This document shows positions 7,412-15,993 of a stretch of 49,546 nucleotides of DNA, in pieces. This stretch comes from Thermococcus sp. (GTDB lineage: Archaea > Methanobacteriota_B > Thermococci > Thermococcales > Thermococcaceae), in the NCBI RefSeq assembly GCF_017656495.1, contig NZ_JACDNS010000015.1:1-49546 (forward strand), written 5' to 3'. Made by a program: the position numbers and the translations under genes. Position 1 is the first letter of the stretch, and each line of letters starts with the position of its first letter. Under the pieces are notes generated by a model that was not told the DNA's origin, did no database searches, and saw only the letters and a list, made by a program, of their open reading frames with translations.

Positions 7412-9703
7412 ATGGGAGAGGAGCTTGAAAAAATTGAGAAAAAAATTGTGCTAGAAAAGACAAGAACACTGCCCCCAAAGTTAGAAAACATTGTAAAAGC
7501 CGCAGCAATACTCATTGGTATCTTTGAAATCCTATTTATATTCAACTTTACTTTTTCGGTGTATTCCTTGTTTGATAAGTTGGGTATCAGAATAGAAGCT
7601 CTCAAGCTGGACTTCCAAGATCAACAAGTAATGGCATTTGTGCTAGGTATGATATTTGTCATAGCATTCCTCAGATATCCAATAATGAAGAAGGACAAAT
7701 ATCTCAAAAAGGTACAGCCCATAGACTATATCCTAATAATCCTCGGACTAGCAGCAGCTCTTTATAAGTTCTGGCGATGGCCAACTTACATGGTTTACTA
7801 CGATGTCAATCAAACTGACGTTATATTTGGTTTCTTGGCTATAATCCTAGTCTTAGAGGCTACAAGAAGAGCAATCGGGTGGATTTTGCCAACAATAGTT
7901 ACAGTATTCTTGCTTTATGGAATTAAAGATGCCGGATTCAATTGGACTCGAATAGCCCAATATCTTTATCTCGATCAAGGTATCTTCGGCATTCCTTTCT
8001 ATGTTATGACGATTTATGTCTTTGCATTCGTGTTCTTCGGTGCATTCCTGCTAAAAATTGGAGTGAGCGACTACATCACAGAGTTCATGATATCAATATT
8101 TGGACCTAGACCAGGTGGTCCAGCAAAGTCAGCAGTTATTTCAAGTGGTTTAATGGGAACAGTCAGCGGAAGCTCAGTTGCCAATGTTTTAACAACTGGA
8201 ACATTCACAATTCCGCTGATGAAAAAAGCTGGTTATCCTCCAGAAATAGCCGGTGCTGTTGAGCCTGTTGCCTCAACAGGAGGTCAACTGATGCCTCCAG
8301 TTATGGGTGCAGCAGCATTCATTATGGCTCAGTTTTTAGGCGTCCCATATAACAAGCTGATTATTGCGGCAGTATTGCCAGCATTGATTTACTATTCAGG
8401 AGTTTACCTTTTCATAGATCTTGAGACAAAGCGCTTAGGTTTGAAGGGAATGCCAAGAGACCAGTTCAAGCCCGTCAGATACTTCCTAAGGAAGCTGTAC
8501 ATACTGCTACCAATTGTTGTAATTACCGTTGCGTTAGTATGGGGAATTGCTCCACACATTGCAGCAGTTTCTTCATTAGGCATTGCAATCTGGGTTGCAT
8601 GGATTTCAAAAGACGAAATTCCTGGACATGAGCAGCTTTATGTTGCAACAGTCCTTATCACAACCCTCCTGATGTTTACAGGGAGGGAGATAGCAAAACC
8701 TCTCGGCATAATATTGTTGCTACTCGGCCTAATTCTCATAATTATGGCAGTTGCAACGGACAAAGTGCACTTCAATGAAAAATTCTACATCAGCATGCTG
8801 TTTATCTTCCTCGTGGCTCTTGGAAAGTTCCTTTACATGAGAAAAGAGGAAATCCTCTTGATGAGCGGTGTCTTCGGAATAATATTCTCTCTCATAGTTG
8901 GATACAAATCTAAGACAGAAGGCGGTAAAGCAATGTATTCAGCAACTTACGAGTCAATGATAAGCGCTGGTAAAACAAGCACAACGGTTATGCTCGCTGC
9001 AGCAAGTGCAGGTTTGATTCAGGGTGTTCTTACAATGACAGGGCTGGTTACATCTCTCGGATACAAGCTTGTTGATCTGGCAGGAGGAAATCTGCTGTTG
9101 CTCTTAATGATGGCAATGATATTCAGCCTCATTCTTGGTATGGGTGTACCAACGACAGCCAATTATGTCATTACATCATTAGTAGCAGCTCCAGCAGTCT
9201 TTAACGCTGTAGCAAACAATCCAGTTTACTCTGCATCAGTTCCAGGCTATGCAACGCCAATTGCCCTCCTAGCAGCTCACTTCTTCGTGTTCTACTTTGG
9301 TATACTTGCAGACTTGACACCCCCAGTTGCTTTAGCGGCCTATGCGGGTTCGGCATTGGCTGGTGGTGACTTCTGGAAGACGGCAACTAATTCAGTTAAA
9401 TACGCTCTAGCTGGTTATGTCGGACCATACATATACTTCACTCATCCAGAAATGTTCCTCATTACAGTTCAGCAATGGACTCCCGCGGTTGCACTTAGGA
9501 TACTCTATTACTTCATAGCAACAATACTCATCATGTACCTCTTAGCAATAGCAATTACAGGTTATTACAAGAAGCCAATAAGGAAAGAGATAAGAGTTAT
9601 ATTCGGTGCATTAGGACTTGCTGGGGCAACACTCCATCCAATTCTAGTAGCCTTAGTAGTGCTTTCACTTATAGGAATTGTGATATATGCGAGAAAATCT
9701 TAG
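7412..9703 (+). CDS. TRAP transporter fused permease (DctQ-DctM), TAXI type
   Basis: 763-residue polytopic membrane protein. After a short charged N-terminus there are about four helices corresponding to the small (Q) subunit, then a large M-type domain with many transmembrane helices. It carries the TRAP motifs SAVISSGLMGTVSGSSVANV and MGMGVPTTANYVITSLVAAP (split here for length), typical of 4TM/12TM fusion permeases driven by an ion gradient. Start ATG 7412 follows GGAGGTG (7399-7405). It ends only 6 bp before the convergent mini-gene on the other strand, so the two transcripts must overlap or share terminators. Confidence 0.93.
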   Translation: MGEELEKIEKKIVLEKTRTLPPKLENIVKAAAILIGIFEILFIFNFTFSVYSLFDKLGIRIEALKLDFQDQQVMAFVLGMIFVIAFLRYPIMKKDKYLKKVQPIDYILIILGLAAALYKFWRWPTYMVYYDVNQTDVIFGFLAIILVLEATRRAIGWILPTIVTVFLLYGIKDAGFNWTRIAQYLYLDQGIFGIPFYVMTIYVFAFVFFGAFLLKIGVSDYITEFMISIFGPRPGGPAKSAVISSGLMGTVSGSSVANVLTTGTFTIPLMKKAGYPPEIAGAVEPVASTGGQLMPPVMGAAAFIMAQFLGVPYNKLIIAAVLPALIYYSGVYLFIDLETKRLGLKGMPRDQFKPVRYFLRKLYILLPIVVITVALVWGIAPHIAAVSSLGIAIWVAWISKDEIPGHEQLYVATVLITTLLMFTGREIAKPLGIILLLLGLILIIMAVATDKVHFNEKFYISMLFIFLVALGKFLYMRKEEILLMSGVFGIIFSLIVGYKSKTEGGKAMYSATYESMISAGKTSTTVMLAAASAGLIQGVLTMTGLVTSLGYKLVDLAGGNLLLLLMMAMIFSLILGMGVPTTANYVITSLVAAPAVFNAVANNPVYSASVPGYATPIALLAAHFFVFYFGILADLTPPVALAAYAGSALAGGDFWKTATNSVKYALAGYVGPYIYFTHPEMFLITVQQWTPAVALRILYYFIATILIMYLLAIAITGYYKKPIRKEIRVIFGALGLAGATLHPILVALVVLSLIGIVIYARKS

Positions 9704-9709
9704 TTTTCT

Positions 9710-9886
9710 TTATTTTTCCATATTTGAGTAGGATTTCTGAAGCTCTCTCAGTAATAGCCTCGTGGCGTTTTCTATTGTCTGTCCCGCTTCATTAGCTATG
9801 CTTTTTACATATTTTATGACTAATGTTACCATAAGCAAAGCCACTAAGACCATAAATAAGTACTCGATAGCTGCCTGGCCTCTCAA
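9710..9886 (-). CDS. Class III signal peptide mini-protein (archaeal type IV pilin-like)
   Basis: 58 codons: TTG start, then RGQAAIEYLFMV followed by a hydrophobic stretch (to about residue 25) and a polar helical tail. The N-terminus matches the archaeal class III signal (basic residues, G then QxxxEYL), which is cleaved by the prepilin peptidase FlaK/EppA so that Q becomes residue 1. The ribosome binding site GGGGGTGA precedes the TTG at the right distance. It is the last gene of a tight operon (12 bp after the 46-residue gene). At 58 residues it is short for a pilin and could be a minor pilin, an anchor or an assembly factor. Confidence 0.8.
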   Translation of the reverse strand: MRGQAAIEYLFMVLVALLMVTLVIKYVKSIANEAGQTIENATRLLLRELQKSYSNMEK

Positions 9887-9898
9887 TTTCTCACCCCC

Positions 9899-10039
9899 TT
9901 ATGGAACTGCTGCAATCATGTGCTTTGCAATAAAGCCCGCTGCAATTATTATTCCCAAAGCAACACCTGCTGTTATTATCACAAAATCTACAAATTTATC
10001 AATCAACCAGATAACAACTTTCTTTGTCCTTTCATCCAT
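9899..10039 (-). CDS. 46-residue single-span membrane protein, unknown function
   Basis: ATG to TAA encoding MDERTKKVVIWLIDKFVDFV followed by a glycine/alanine-rich hydrophobic segment ending KHMIAAVP. One transmembrane helix at about residues 18-38, with the charged N-terminus probably cytoplasmic. The ribosome binding site GAGGTGAT lies just upstream. It starts 9 nt after the TIM-barrel gene stop and ends 12 bp before the class III signal-peptide gene, so all three are probably one transcript. No family recognised. Confidence 0.75.
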   Translation of the reverse strand: MDERTKKVVIWLIDKFVDFVIITAGVALGIIIAAGFIAKHMIAAVP

Positions 10040-10048
10040 ATTATCACC

Positions 10049-10921
10049 TCACAAATATCTTGAAGCTCTAATCATGATTTCGGAATAAAGCATTACCGTA
10101 TCTTCGTATTTAGTGTCTGACGGCCCGGTATATATTAAATGCATTCTTAACGGCAGTTCTTTTTCCTTAACTTCTTTTACCATAAACTCAGCTAATGCCT
10201 CTGCCAGTAGGTCTATATCCGGATAGCCTTTGTATAGGGGCACCCTTTTCTTTACAAATGTGTTTCCAATGTAAAAACCAATTATTTGGCTGAATCTAAG
10301 TGATAAAAAGCCATGAGAAAGTTCCAGTGTTTCTGAGAGCACCTCCATCCAGAAGTTTTTGTCTACTTCTTTATTCGCTTTTTCGAATCTACCACTCTCA
10401 TAAGCCTTTGTTCTGTATACAAATACATTTTCAAGCTGAAGAGCTGGTATAACCCTTTCACAGTTTACCATCTCAGCTATTGCTTTAATTTCTTCCAAGC
10501 TTCCAACATCTTTTGGAGTATATGCTGTCTCCACCGTAATATACATTTTTTCTGGAGTAACTGTCAAAAGCTCCTTAATAATATCTGCAACTATTTCGAG
10601 ATCTCTGTCATCGTTGTAAAACTTCCTTCCAATATGGATGTTGAAGACCTCTGCTTGTGCCAGAGACGCCCGCTGAATATCACGCTTCAATGAGAGGATA
10701 ATTTTTTCTTGGATTTTTGGCTGATTGATTAGTCCATAAGATGGGGCATGTGCAGTTATTGTTGTGAAAGCCTCTTTGGCAACATAGGCATAGTTCTTGA
10801 AGTAATCTTCCTCTCTCTTATTGAAAGCAGCTGGAGGGATTTCTGTGAGCCTCATTCCCAGCGTTGCTGCTTTGGCAAGAGTTGAAATCGCATTGTATGT
10901 TCCCCAGTCGAACAGTATCAT
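10049..10921 (-). CDS. Endonuclease IV / xylose-isomerase-like TIM barrel protein
   Basis: 290 residues. Segments such as TAHAPSYGLIN, FNIHIGRKF, ITVETAY and HLIYTGPSDTKYEDTV correspond to the metal-site strands of the AP endonuclease family 2 superfamily, with several His/Glu/Asp in expected places but divergent spacing. It could be a DNA-repair endonuclease or a sugar isomerase/epimerase-like enzyme; I cannot choose. Start ATG 10921 is preceded by GGGTGGGTATT; the minus-strand TATA box CTTTATAAATT (near 10967-10977) fits. First gene of the operon with the two mini-membrane proteins, an odd pairing for a repair enzyme. Confidence 0.75.
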   Translation of the reverse strand: MILFDWGTYNAISTLAKAATLGMRLTEIPPAAFNKREEDYFKNYAYVAKEAFTTITAHAPSYGLINQPKIQEKIILSLKRDIQRASLAQAEVFNIHIGRKFYNDDRDLEIVADIIKELLTVTPEKMYITVETAYTPKDVGSLEEIKAIAEMVNCERVIPALQLENVFVYRTKAYESGRFEKANKEVDKNFWMEVLSETLELSHGFLSLRFSQIIGFYIGNTFVKKRVPLYKGYPDIDLLAEALAEFMVKEVKEKELPLRMHLIYTGPSDTKYEDTVMLYSEIMIRASRYL

Positions 10922-11037
10922 AATACCCACCCAAATTTTTTAATTACCAAAATATACTAAAACTTGAAATTTATAAAGCTTGCGCCTATTTACATGATGT
11001 GAGTAAAAGCTTAAATAGTGTATAATGGTAATAAACT

Positions 11038-11226
11038 TTGGTGGTGACCCTGAGTCCTAGCATAGGTGGAGTGATAAAAGACCCAACATCACGTTACGAA
11101 ATGAAGAGGAAAGATGTCGAGTTATGGACAAAGGAATACCAGCGAAATGCTACTTCTGAGAACAGCGAATATAAATCGATCGTTTCAAAAATAAAAAGAT
11201 TTCTCGCAAGAATATTTGGAAAATAA
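11038..11226 (+). CDS. Small hypothetical protein, about 62 residues
   Basis: A charged ORF ending in an amphipathic basic helix (SKIKRFLARIFGK). The upstream TATA-like AGCTTAAATAG (near 11006-11016) predicts a start close to 11037, so it may be leaderless from TTG 11038, or begin at GTG 11041, 11044 or 11071; no ATG is available near the front. A GGTGGTGA sits inside the first codons. It is divergent from the TIM-barrel gene. Function unknown. It ends 4 bp before the convergent isomerase-like gene. Confidence 0.5.
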   Translation: MVVTLSPSIGGVIKDPTSRYEMKRKDVELWTKEYQRNATSENSEYKSIVSKIKRFLARIFGK

Positions 11227-11230
11227 AACG

Positions 11231-12439
11231 TTAATATAGCATGACCTCAAAGCCAAGCTCACTTAACAGATCTGCCAGTTCTTCGCTGTCTACATAGACC
11301 AAAAGATGATGATTTCCTAATGTGCTATCCACAAAGTCTTTAGCATCCTCAATCTTGAGCTTAAGCTGAGTTCTACATCTCTGTTCGCTTCTCTCCCTTT
11401 CAGCTACTGTAACACTAGCCACAACAGCTTTTCTTCCTCTTATCTTAAGGAGAGACGCTTTTTTCCTAGGCAAATCCACCTCTACGCCAACTCCCATACC
11501 ACTCTCAAAATGAGATCTTATGATATAACCTGCAATTAGAGGAGCTGTGCAATGGGCTAGGATTATGTAGTCATCACCGTAATCAGCTATGTTGCCCATA
11601 AAAGCTGGTTTGTTGAAGAACTTTCTAATCAACGCCATTCCCAATAAAGTGTTTAGTTCTCCTTCGCAAGCCGCTGGAATTCCCTCCGCATTAAATAACG
11701 CTAATGCTAAGCATGGTGTTGCTTTAATCTTTCCAATCAGATCAAAACAGCCTATTGTAAAGCCATCAAGCTTATAGTCTTCGATAATTCTTTTTAGCGC
11801 GACATAAATTCTGCCAGCCTTTACAAGGTCTTCCCTGTTAGGCTCTCTAATTTCCCTCGCTTTTGCTATTACATCCTCAACAACTTTCCATCCTTCTGCC
11901 TCAGTTACAGATTCGTAGTATTCATAAAACTTCTTCAAGCTTATATGGACATAAGGCAGCTCAAACTTCTCGTTAATGAGCCATGGAGAAATTCTACCAA
12001 TTAAACCGAGTCTCAAGTTTAGGAACTTATCGAGTATCTCTTTCATGTCCTCATAGCCAAGAAGAGCTGCTTTAAGCTCTTCATAACTTGTAACCAGTGT
12101 TGAAGGTATAAGCCTGTCCCTGAGGTACTCCCTAATCTCTACGGCAGCTGCTATTGAGTTATTGAAAGAATCCCCAAAGAGAATTACTGGCTTTCTGTAG
12201 ATTGCAAACTCCTTTAGTGGATTCTCAGTTCCACCGGTTAGGGGGTATAACACAATTACATCAACCTTATTGAAGTCTATTTCCTCCTTAAGGTCTTTGA
12301 ACTCTTTTTTTATCGAAATAAATGCCCCACCAACAACTTCAAACTCCTCAGAAAGCTTTGTTAAAAACTGCGACGCTTTTTTCTCAAACTTTTTTGGATC
12401 TGCGATTTCGCTAACCCCAAAGACAACTCCAACTTTCAT
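11231..12439 (-). CDS. L-fucose isomerase-like protein
   Basis: 402 residues. The N-terminal half has a Rossmann-like pattern (MKVGVVFGVSEIAD, VDVIVLYPLTGGTE), and the C-terminal half has the fucose/arabinose-isomerase-like metal-site region with CFDLIGKIKATPCLALALFN, AACEGELNTLLGMAL and AHCTAP. The family interconverts aldoses and ketoses, but Thermococcales members are uncharacterised. Start ATG 12439 follows AGGTGATAAA. Divergent from the HARP gene, with only 53 bp between the starts. Confidence 0.75.
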   Translation of the reverse strand: MKVGVVFGVSEIADPKKFEKKASQFLTKLSEEFEVVGGAFISIKKEFKDLKEEIDFNKVDVIVLYPLTGGTENPLKEFAIYRKPVILFGDSFNNSIAAAVEIREYLRDRLIPSTLVTSYEELKAALLGYEDMKEILDKFLNLRLGLIGRISPWLINEKFELPYVHISLKKFYEYYESVTEAEGWKVVEDVIAKAREIREPNREDLVKAGRIYVALKRIIEDYKLDGFTIGCFDLIGKIKATPCLALALFNAEGIPAACEGELNTLLGMALIRKFFNKPAFMGNIADYGDDYIILAHCTAPLIAGYIIRSHFESGMGVGVEVDLPRKKASLLKIRGRKAVVASVTVAERERSEQRCRTQLKLKIEDAKDFVDSTLGNHHLLVYVDSEELADLLSELGFEVMLY

Positions 12440-12492
12440 TTTATCACCTAAGGATTTTAAACCAAAAAGGACTAAATAAACTTGTGGTTGCA

Positions 12493-13086
12493 ATGATTCG
12501 CTTTGTCCTTGATACAAGTATCTTTGTCAACCCAGATGTTAGGGCAAAATTTGGTAAAACACCAACTGAAGCCATGAAGAAGTTTTTAGAATACGCTGAA
12601 AAGCTGTTTGGTAGAGTGGAATTTTACATGTCCCCCGGAATTTATAGAGAGATTATGCACTTTGTTGATGAGAGCGAGGTTTCTCCGGATGTTGAGCTTT
12701 ACATAATAAAGAAACCCCCAAACGTTCACGACATTAAAATCCCTGCTTTTGTGGTCTATGAGCTGATTGAGGACATTAGAAGGAGAATTGATAAAGGGTT
12801 GAGAGTTGCGGAGAAAGCTGTTAGAGAGAGTGTTCTTGACACCGATAATGTTGATAAGATTATCCAAAAGCTCCGTAGAAACTACAGGAAGGCTCTAAGA
12901 GAGGGAATAGTAGACAGCAAAGAGGATTTTGAGCTGATTTTATTGGCTAAAGAGCTCGATGCAATAATAGTTTCAGCTGATGTTGGTATTTTAACATGGG
13001 CTGAGAAGATGGGGATTAAATGGGTGGATGCCGCTAAGTTCAAAGAAGTATTGGATGAGCTCGTGGAGAAGGTTGGGAAGAGTTAA
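12493..13086 (+). CDS. RNA-free ribonuclease P homologue (HARP); RNA ligase partner PIN protein
   Basis: 197-residue PIN-domain nuclease. MIRFVLDTSIFVNPDVR carries the first catalytic aspartate (D7), and VDSKEDFELILLAKELDAII with SADVGILTWAEKMGIKWVDA carries the rest of the acidic site. A helical arm (about residues 80-135) is inserted, as in the HARP/UPF0278 family, which in Aquifex removes tRNA 5' leaders without RNA. Archaeal members were long called RNA ligase partner because they sit beside Rnl3-type ligases, exactly as here (convergent, 31 bp). ATG 12493 is chosen over GTG 12484; the ribosome binding site is weak and the mRNA may be leaderless. Confidence 0.88.
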   Translation: MIRFVLDTSIFVNPDVRAKFGKTPTEAMKKFLEYAEKLFGRVEFYMSPGIYREIMHFVDESEVSPDVELYIIKKPPNVHDIKIPAFVVYELIEDIRRRIDKGLRVAEKAVRESVLDTDNVDKIIQKLRRNYRKALREGIVDSKEDFELILLAKELDAIIVSADVGILTWAEKMGIKWVDAAKFKEVLDELVEKVGKS

Positions 13087-13117
13087 AAAGAATGGAAATT
13101 TCCTTTTCTCCTCAGCA

Positions 13118-14260
13118 TTAGTCCACAAAGGCATGCCCATTCCAAAGCTCTCTGATTTCCTTAGTTGCGTCGTCATAAACCCTCTTGAATGTAATTTTCC
13201 AGTAGCCATTGCCAAGTTCCTCAATGTCATCGATATGAATGTTAAGCCCCATTCTCTCGAAATGGGATACCATCTTATAAGCGGTCTCAATTCTCTTTAC
13301 CCTAACTGTGAAAATCTCAGCAATCATCTCGCCAGCCACAACGTCCCATATTGACTCCACAAATGGCTGGAGTAAAGCTTTTCCAAGGGCTTTTGCATAC
13401 TCATCAAAGTCCTCTCCCCTTATGTGCTTCTCTGCAATATAAAATGCTAACCTCTTTATGCGCTGCATGAAGTAGCCATGAGGCAAATCAAAGAAAATCC
13501 TTGAGCCAATCTTTATGTCGTTAATATTTGCATAGGGCGTTACATACTTTACGATTTTCTTCATATCTGGGCTTTTCATGACTATGCCTTCTCGCCTTTC
13601 TCTGCTAAGTCTTTCAATCAACTCGTAAAGTTCATCAAGCTTCTCATAGCTGTAAATTCCAAAGACTTCAACGCTCTTAATTCCATAATCCTCGGCAAGC
13701 TTTATCCTTTCCTCAACTGGTAAGCTCCTTCCAGTTCTCTTTTCTTGAATATCAAAGAGGAAAAACTGAATATCCTCCTTAACATATGGCGGACCTTCAA
13801 CTAAATATGGACTCTCTGGACCTGCCATCTCCCCACATAGAACTAAATCAGGGTAATCCTTAAAGAACTGCTCGTTTATGAAGTCTTCAATCCTTTCAGT
13901 AGTGAACGGACAAACAAAACCACCTCTTGTTAAAGCCAAAATCTTCTCTCCAATCTTAGCCACTCTAACATTGTAACCATCAACTTTCTCCTCTACATAG
14001 AACGGCTTGTTTTTGAAAATTCGCTTTACACCATTTCTCAGATGGACAACTCTCTTTATGTGGGGAAATCCAAGAACAATGTCAGATTCATTAAAAACAA
14101 CCGTTCCTCTTCTCAGACCTTTGGCTGAGTCTTTAAACCGAAGATAGCGTAAACCCTCAAATTCATCCTCAACTATGCCACCTTTCATTTCTAGAGTCTC
14201 TATTCTCTCTTCATCAAGCCCAAGCTTGAGGAGAATATGTTTGAAGTACGAGCTTACCAT
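13118..14260 (-). CDS. ATP-dependent RNA ligase, Rnl3 (Pab1020) family
   Basis: 380 residues. The nucleotidyltransferase motif I is EEKVDGYNVRV with the adenylated lysine at K92; further motifs are LCGEMAGPESPY (motif III region), FFLFDIQEK, REGIVMKSPD (motif IV) and the C-terminal lysine motif near KIVKYVTP. A C-terminal dimerisation domain follows. The family circularises single-stranded RNA in Pyrococcus. ATG 14260 is chosen since GTGGGATGA precedes it; an ATG two codons upstream would lie in that site. Convergent with the HARP gene. Confidence 0.95.
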   Translation of the reverse strand: MVSSYFKHILLKLGLDEERIETLEMKGGIVEDEFEGLRYLRFKDSAKGLRRGTVVFNESDIVLGFPHIKRVVHLRNGVKRIFKNKPFYVEEKVDGYNVRVAKIGEKILALTRGGFVCPFTTERIEDFINEQFFKDYPDLVLCGEMAGPESPYLVEGPPYVKEDIQFFLFDIQEKRTGRSLPVEERIKLAEDYGIKSVEVFGIYSYEKLDELYELIERLSRERREGIVMKSPDMKKIVKYVTPYANINDIKIGSRIFFDLPHGYFMQRIKRLAFYIAEKHIRGEDFDEYAKALGKALLQPFVESIWDVVAGEMIAEIFTVRVKRIETAYKMVSHFERMGLNIHIDDIEELGNGYWKITFKRVYDDATKEIRELWNGHAFVD

Positions 14261-14434
14261 TTTCATCCCACAATAGAGTTAAGGATATGAGAGTATATAG
14301 ATTTTTGGAATATCAGCATTGGGGAAATCTCATCACAACTCAGACGGCCCCGTATTCATCATTCAGTAGGGCTTTTAACTATTGACATTAATAAATGTTG
14401 ATGGTTGATAAAAAATTAATTTCAGGTGAATGCT

Positions 14435-15271
14435 GTGAAGAGGGTAACTCCATTCAATGATTTAAAGAAAATCGGAGATGAGAGAGTTACAGCAATAGGA
14501 ATGGGTACATGGGGGATAGGTGGAAAAGAGAGAGCTAATCATTCGAGAGACAAAGAAAGTGTTGAAGCTTTACGCTACGGTTTGGACTTGGGTATTAACC
14601 TCATTGATACTGCTGAATTCTATGGTTCTGGACATAGCGAAGAAATAGTTGGAAAAGCCATTAAGGTTTATGAAAGGGATAGTATTTTCATCATCAGCAA
14701 AGTTTGGCCCACCAATTTTGGTTATGAAAAAGCAAAGAAAGCTGCTCAGAACAGCGTAAAGAGGCTTGGAACCTATATTGACCTCTATTTACTTCATTGG
14801 CCAATTGAGGATTTTAAGAGAATTAAAGAGACACTCTGGGCATTGGAAGATTTGGTTGATAAAGGGCTTATACGCTACATTGGTGTCAGCAACTTTGATT
14901 TGGAGCTCTTAAAGAGAAGTCAAGAGGTTATGAGAAAGTACGAGATAGTGGCAAATGAAGTGAAATACTCACTAATGGATAGATGGGTTGAGGAGATAGG
15001 ACTTCTCGAGTACATGAAAAAAGAAAAAATAGCTCTGATAGCACATACGCCTTTAGAGAAGGGAAGGTTAGCATATAATCAATGCTTAGCCAAAATAGGG
15101 GAGAAATATAACAAAACGGCTGCTCAAGTTGCGCTGAACTATTTAATTTGGCATGAAAATGTAATTGCAATTCCCAAGGCCAGCAATAAGGAACACCTAA
15201 GGGAGAACTTCGGTGCCATGGGCTGGCGTTTAAGTGAAGAAGATTTAAAGAAAGCGAGAGAGTGTGTTTAG
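14435..15271 (+). CDS. Aldo/keto reductase
   Basis: 278 residues, NAD(P)H-dependent oxidoreductase of the AKR fold. The catalytic tetrad is visible: D and Y in [17 protein letters not shown] in IISKVWPT and H in LLHWPIEDF. The nucleotide-binding end reads [17 protein letters not shown] 14435 is preferred over GTG 14426 because AGGTGA lies 6 nt before it. Substrate unknown. It ends in a 4-bp overlap with the convergent tRNA-binding gene. Confidence 0.9.
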   Translation: MKRVTPFNDLKKIGDERVTAIGMGTWGIGGKERANHSRDKESVEALRYGLDLGINLIDTAEFYGSGHSEEIVGKAIKVYERDSIFIISKVWPTNFGYEKAKKAAQNSVKRLGTYIDLYLLHWPIEDFKRIKETLWALEDLVDKGLIRYIGVSNFDLELLKRSQEVMRKYEIVANEVKYSLMDRWVEEIGLLEYMKKEKIALIAHTPLEKGRLAYNQCLAKIGEKYNKTAAQVALNYLIWHENVIAIPKASNKEHLRENFGAMGWRLSEEDLKKARECV

Positions 15272-15993
15272 CTTTTTAAGAATGCCTCCACCAAGTTCCT
15301 TGTCTCCTTCAAGGCATCGAGCGGAATCCCCTTAGGCAATCCTCCAATTTCTCCTTTTACATCTTTCAGCACTCCTTCTCCAGCGCCAAGGAACATTCCT
15401 TCGCTGACAATTCCTCTGAAGTTCGCTGGTGGTAACAAAGCAACAGCCACCCTGTTCCCTTCTTTAACTGTCAAATCGTTTGTTACCACTGTTATTGCCC
15501 TATCCCCAATGTTTACATTACAAACCAAAAGTCTGTCAGCATTTGGATGCTTTCCTACGCTCATGACCTCACCGACTTTTATATCCACAGCAATTACTGG
15601 GTCATTGATTTTTCCTAAAGCTAATCTCTTGTCTAGGTTTAGTATTGTGTTGAGGAAAAATCTAACTTTAGCAACTGCTTCCTCCACTTTCTCTTTTTCG
15701 TTCTTGTCAGCCAAACTCAAGAACTTGTGATGCCAGTCTTCCCCACCCAATGCCTCAATTATCCCCTGGGCTTTTTCTTTAAGAGCTTTCATTTGTGGAG
15801 TATCAATGAGTTCCTTGGGGTCAAGATATGAGTATCTCATGGCTTGTAGCTCAGGGAGCATTTCTTTGGCTAGCTTTATCGCCTTCTTCTTATCCCACCT
15901 ACCTTTAAATTTGGCATGTTCAATTGTCTTCAAGAATAGCTCAACAGCTTTTTCTGCAACGAGTAGACGATAATCCTTACTCGTGTCCCACAT
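15268..15993 (-). CDS. tRNA-binding OB-fold protein (MetRS C-terminal/EMAP-like) with helical N-domain
   Basis: 241 residues. The C-terminal part (about 135-241) is the tRNA-binding OB fold ([39 protein letters not shown]) found at the end of methionyl-tRNA synthetase and in Arc1p/EMAPII. The N-terminal ~130 residues are helical, with [18 protein letters not shown]. It probably presents tRNA to a partner enzyme; which one is unknown. ATG 15993 follows AGGTGAGGAAA. Overlaps the 3' end of the upstream repeat-protein gene by 17 bp, so it is translationally coupled. Confidence 0.88.
   Translation of the reverse strand: MWDTSKDYRLLVAEKAVELFLKTIEHAKFKGRWDKKKAIKLAKEMLPELQAMRYSYLDPKELIDTPQMKALKEKAQGIIEALGGEDWHHKFLSLADKNEKEKVEEAVAKVRFFLNTILNLDKRLALGKINDPVIAVDIKVGEVMSVGKHPNADRLLVCNVNIGDRAITVVTNDLTVKEGNRVAVALLPPANFRGIVSEGMFLGAGEGVLKDVKGEIGGLPKGIPLDALKETRNLVEAFLKS

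Noticed and set aside
9762-10088. 108-residue plus-strand ORF
   Set aside because: It is antisense to two minus-strand genes that have proper ribosome binding sites, operon spacing and membrane/signal motifs, and it has no binding site itself.
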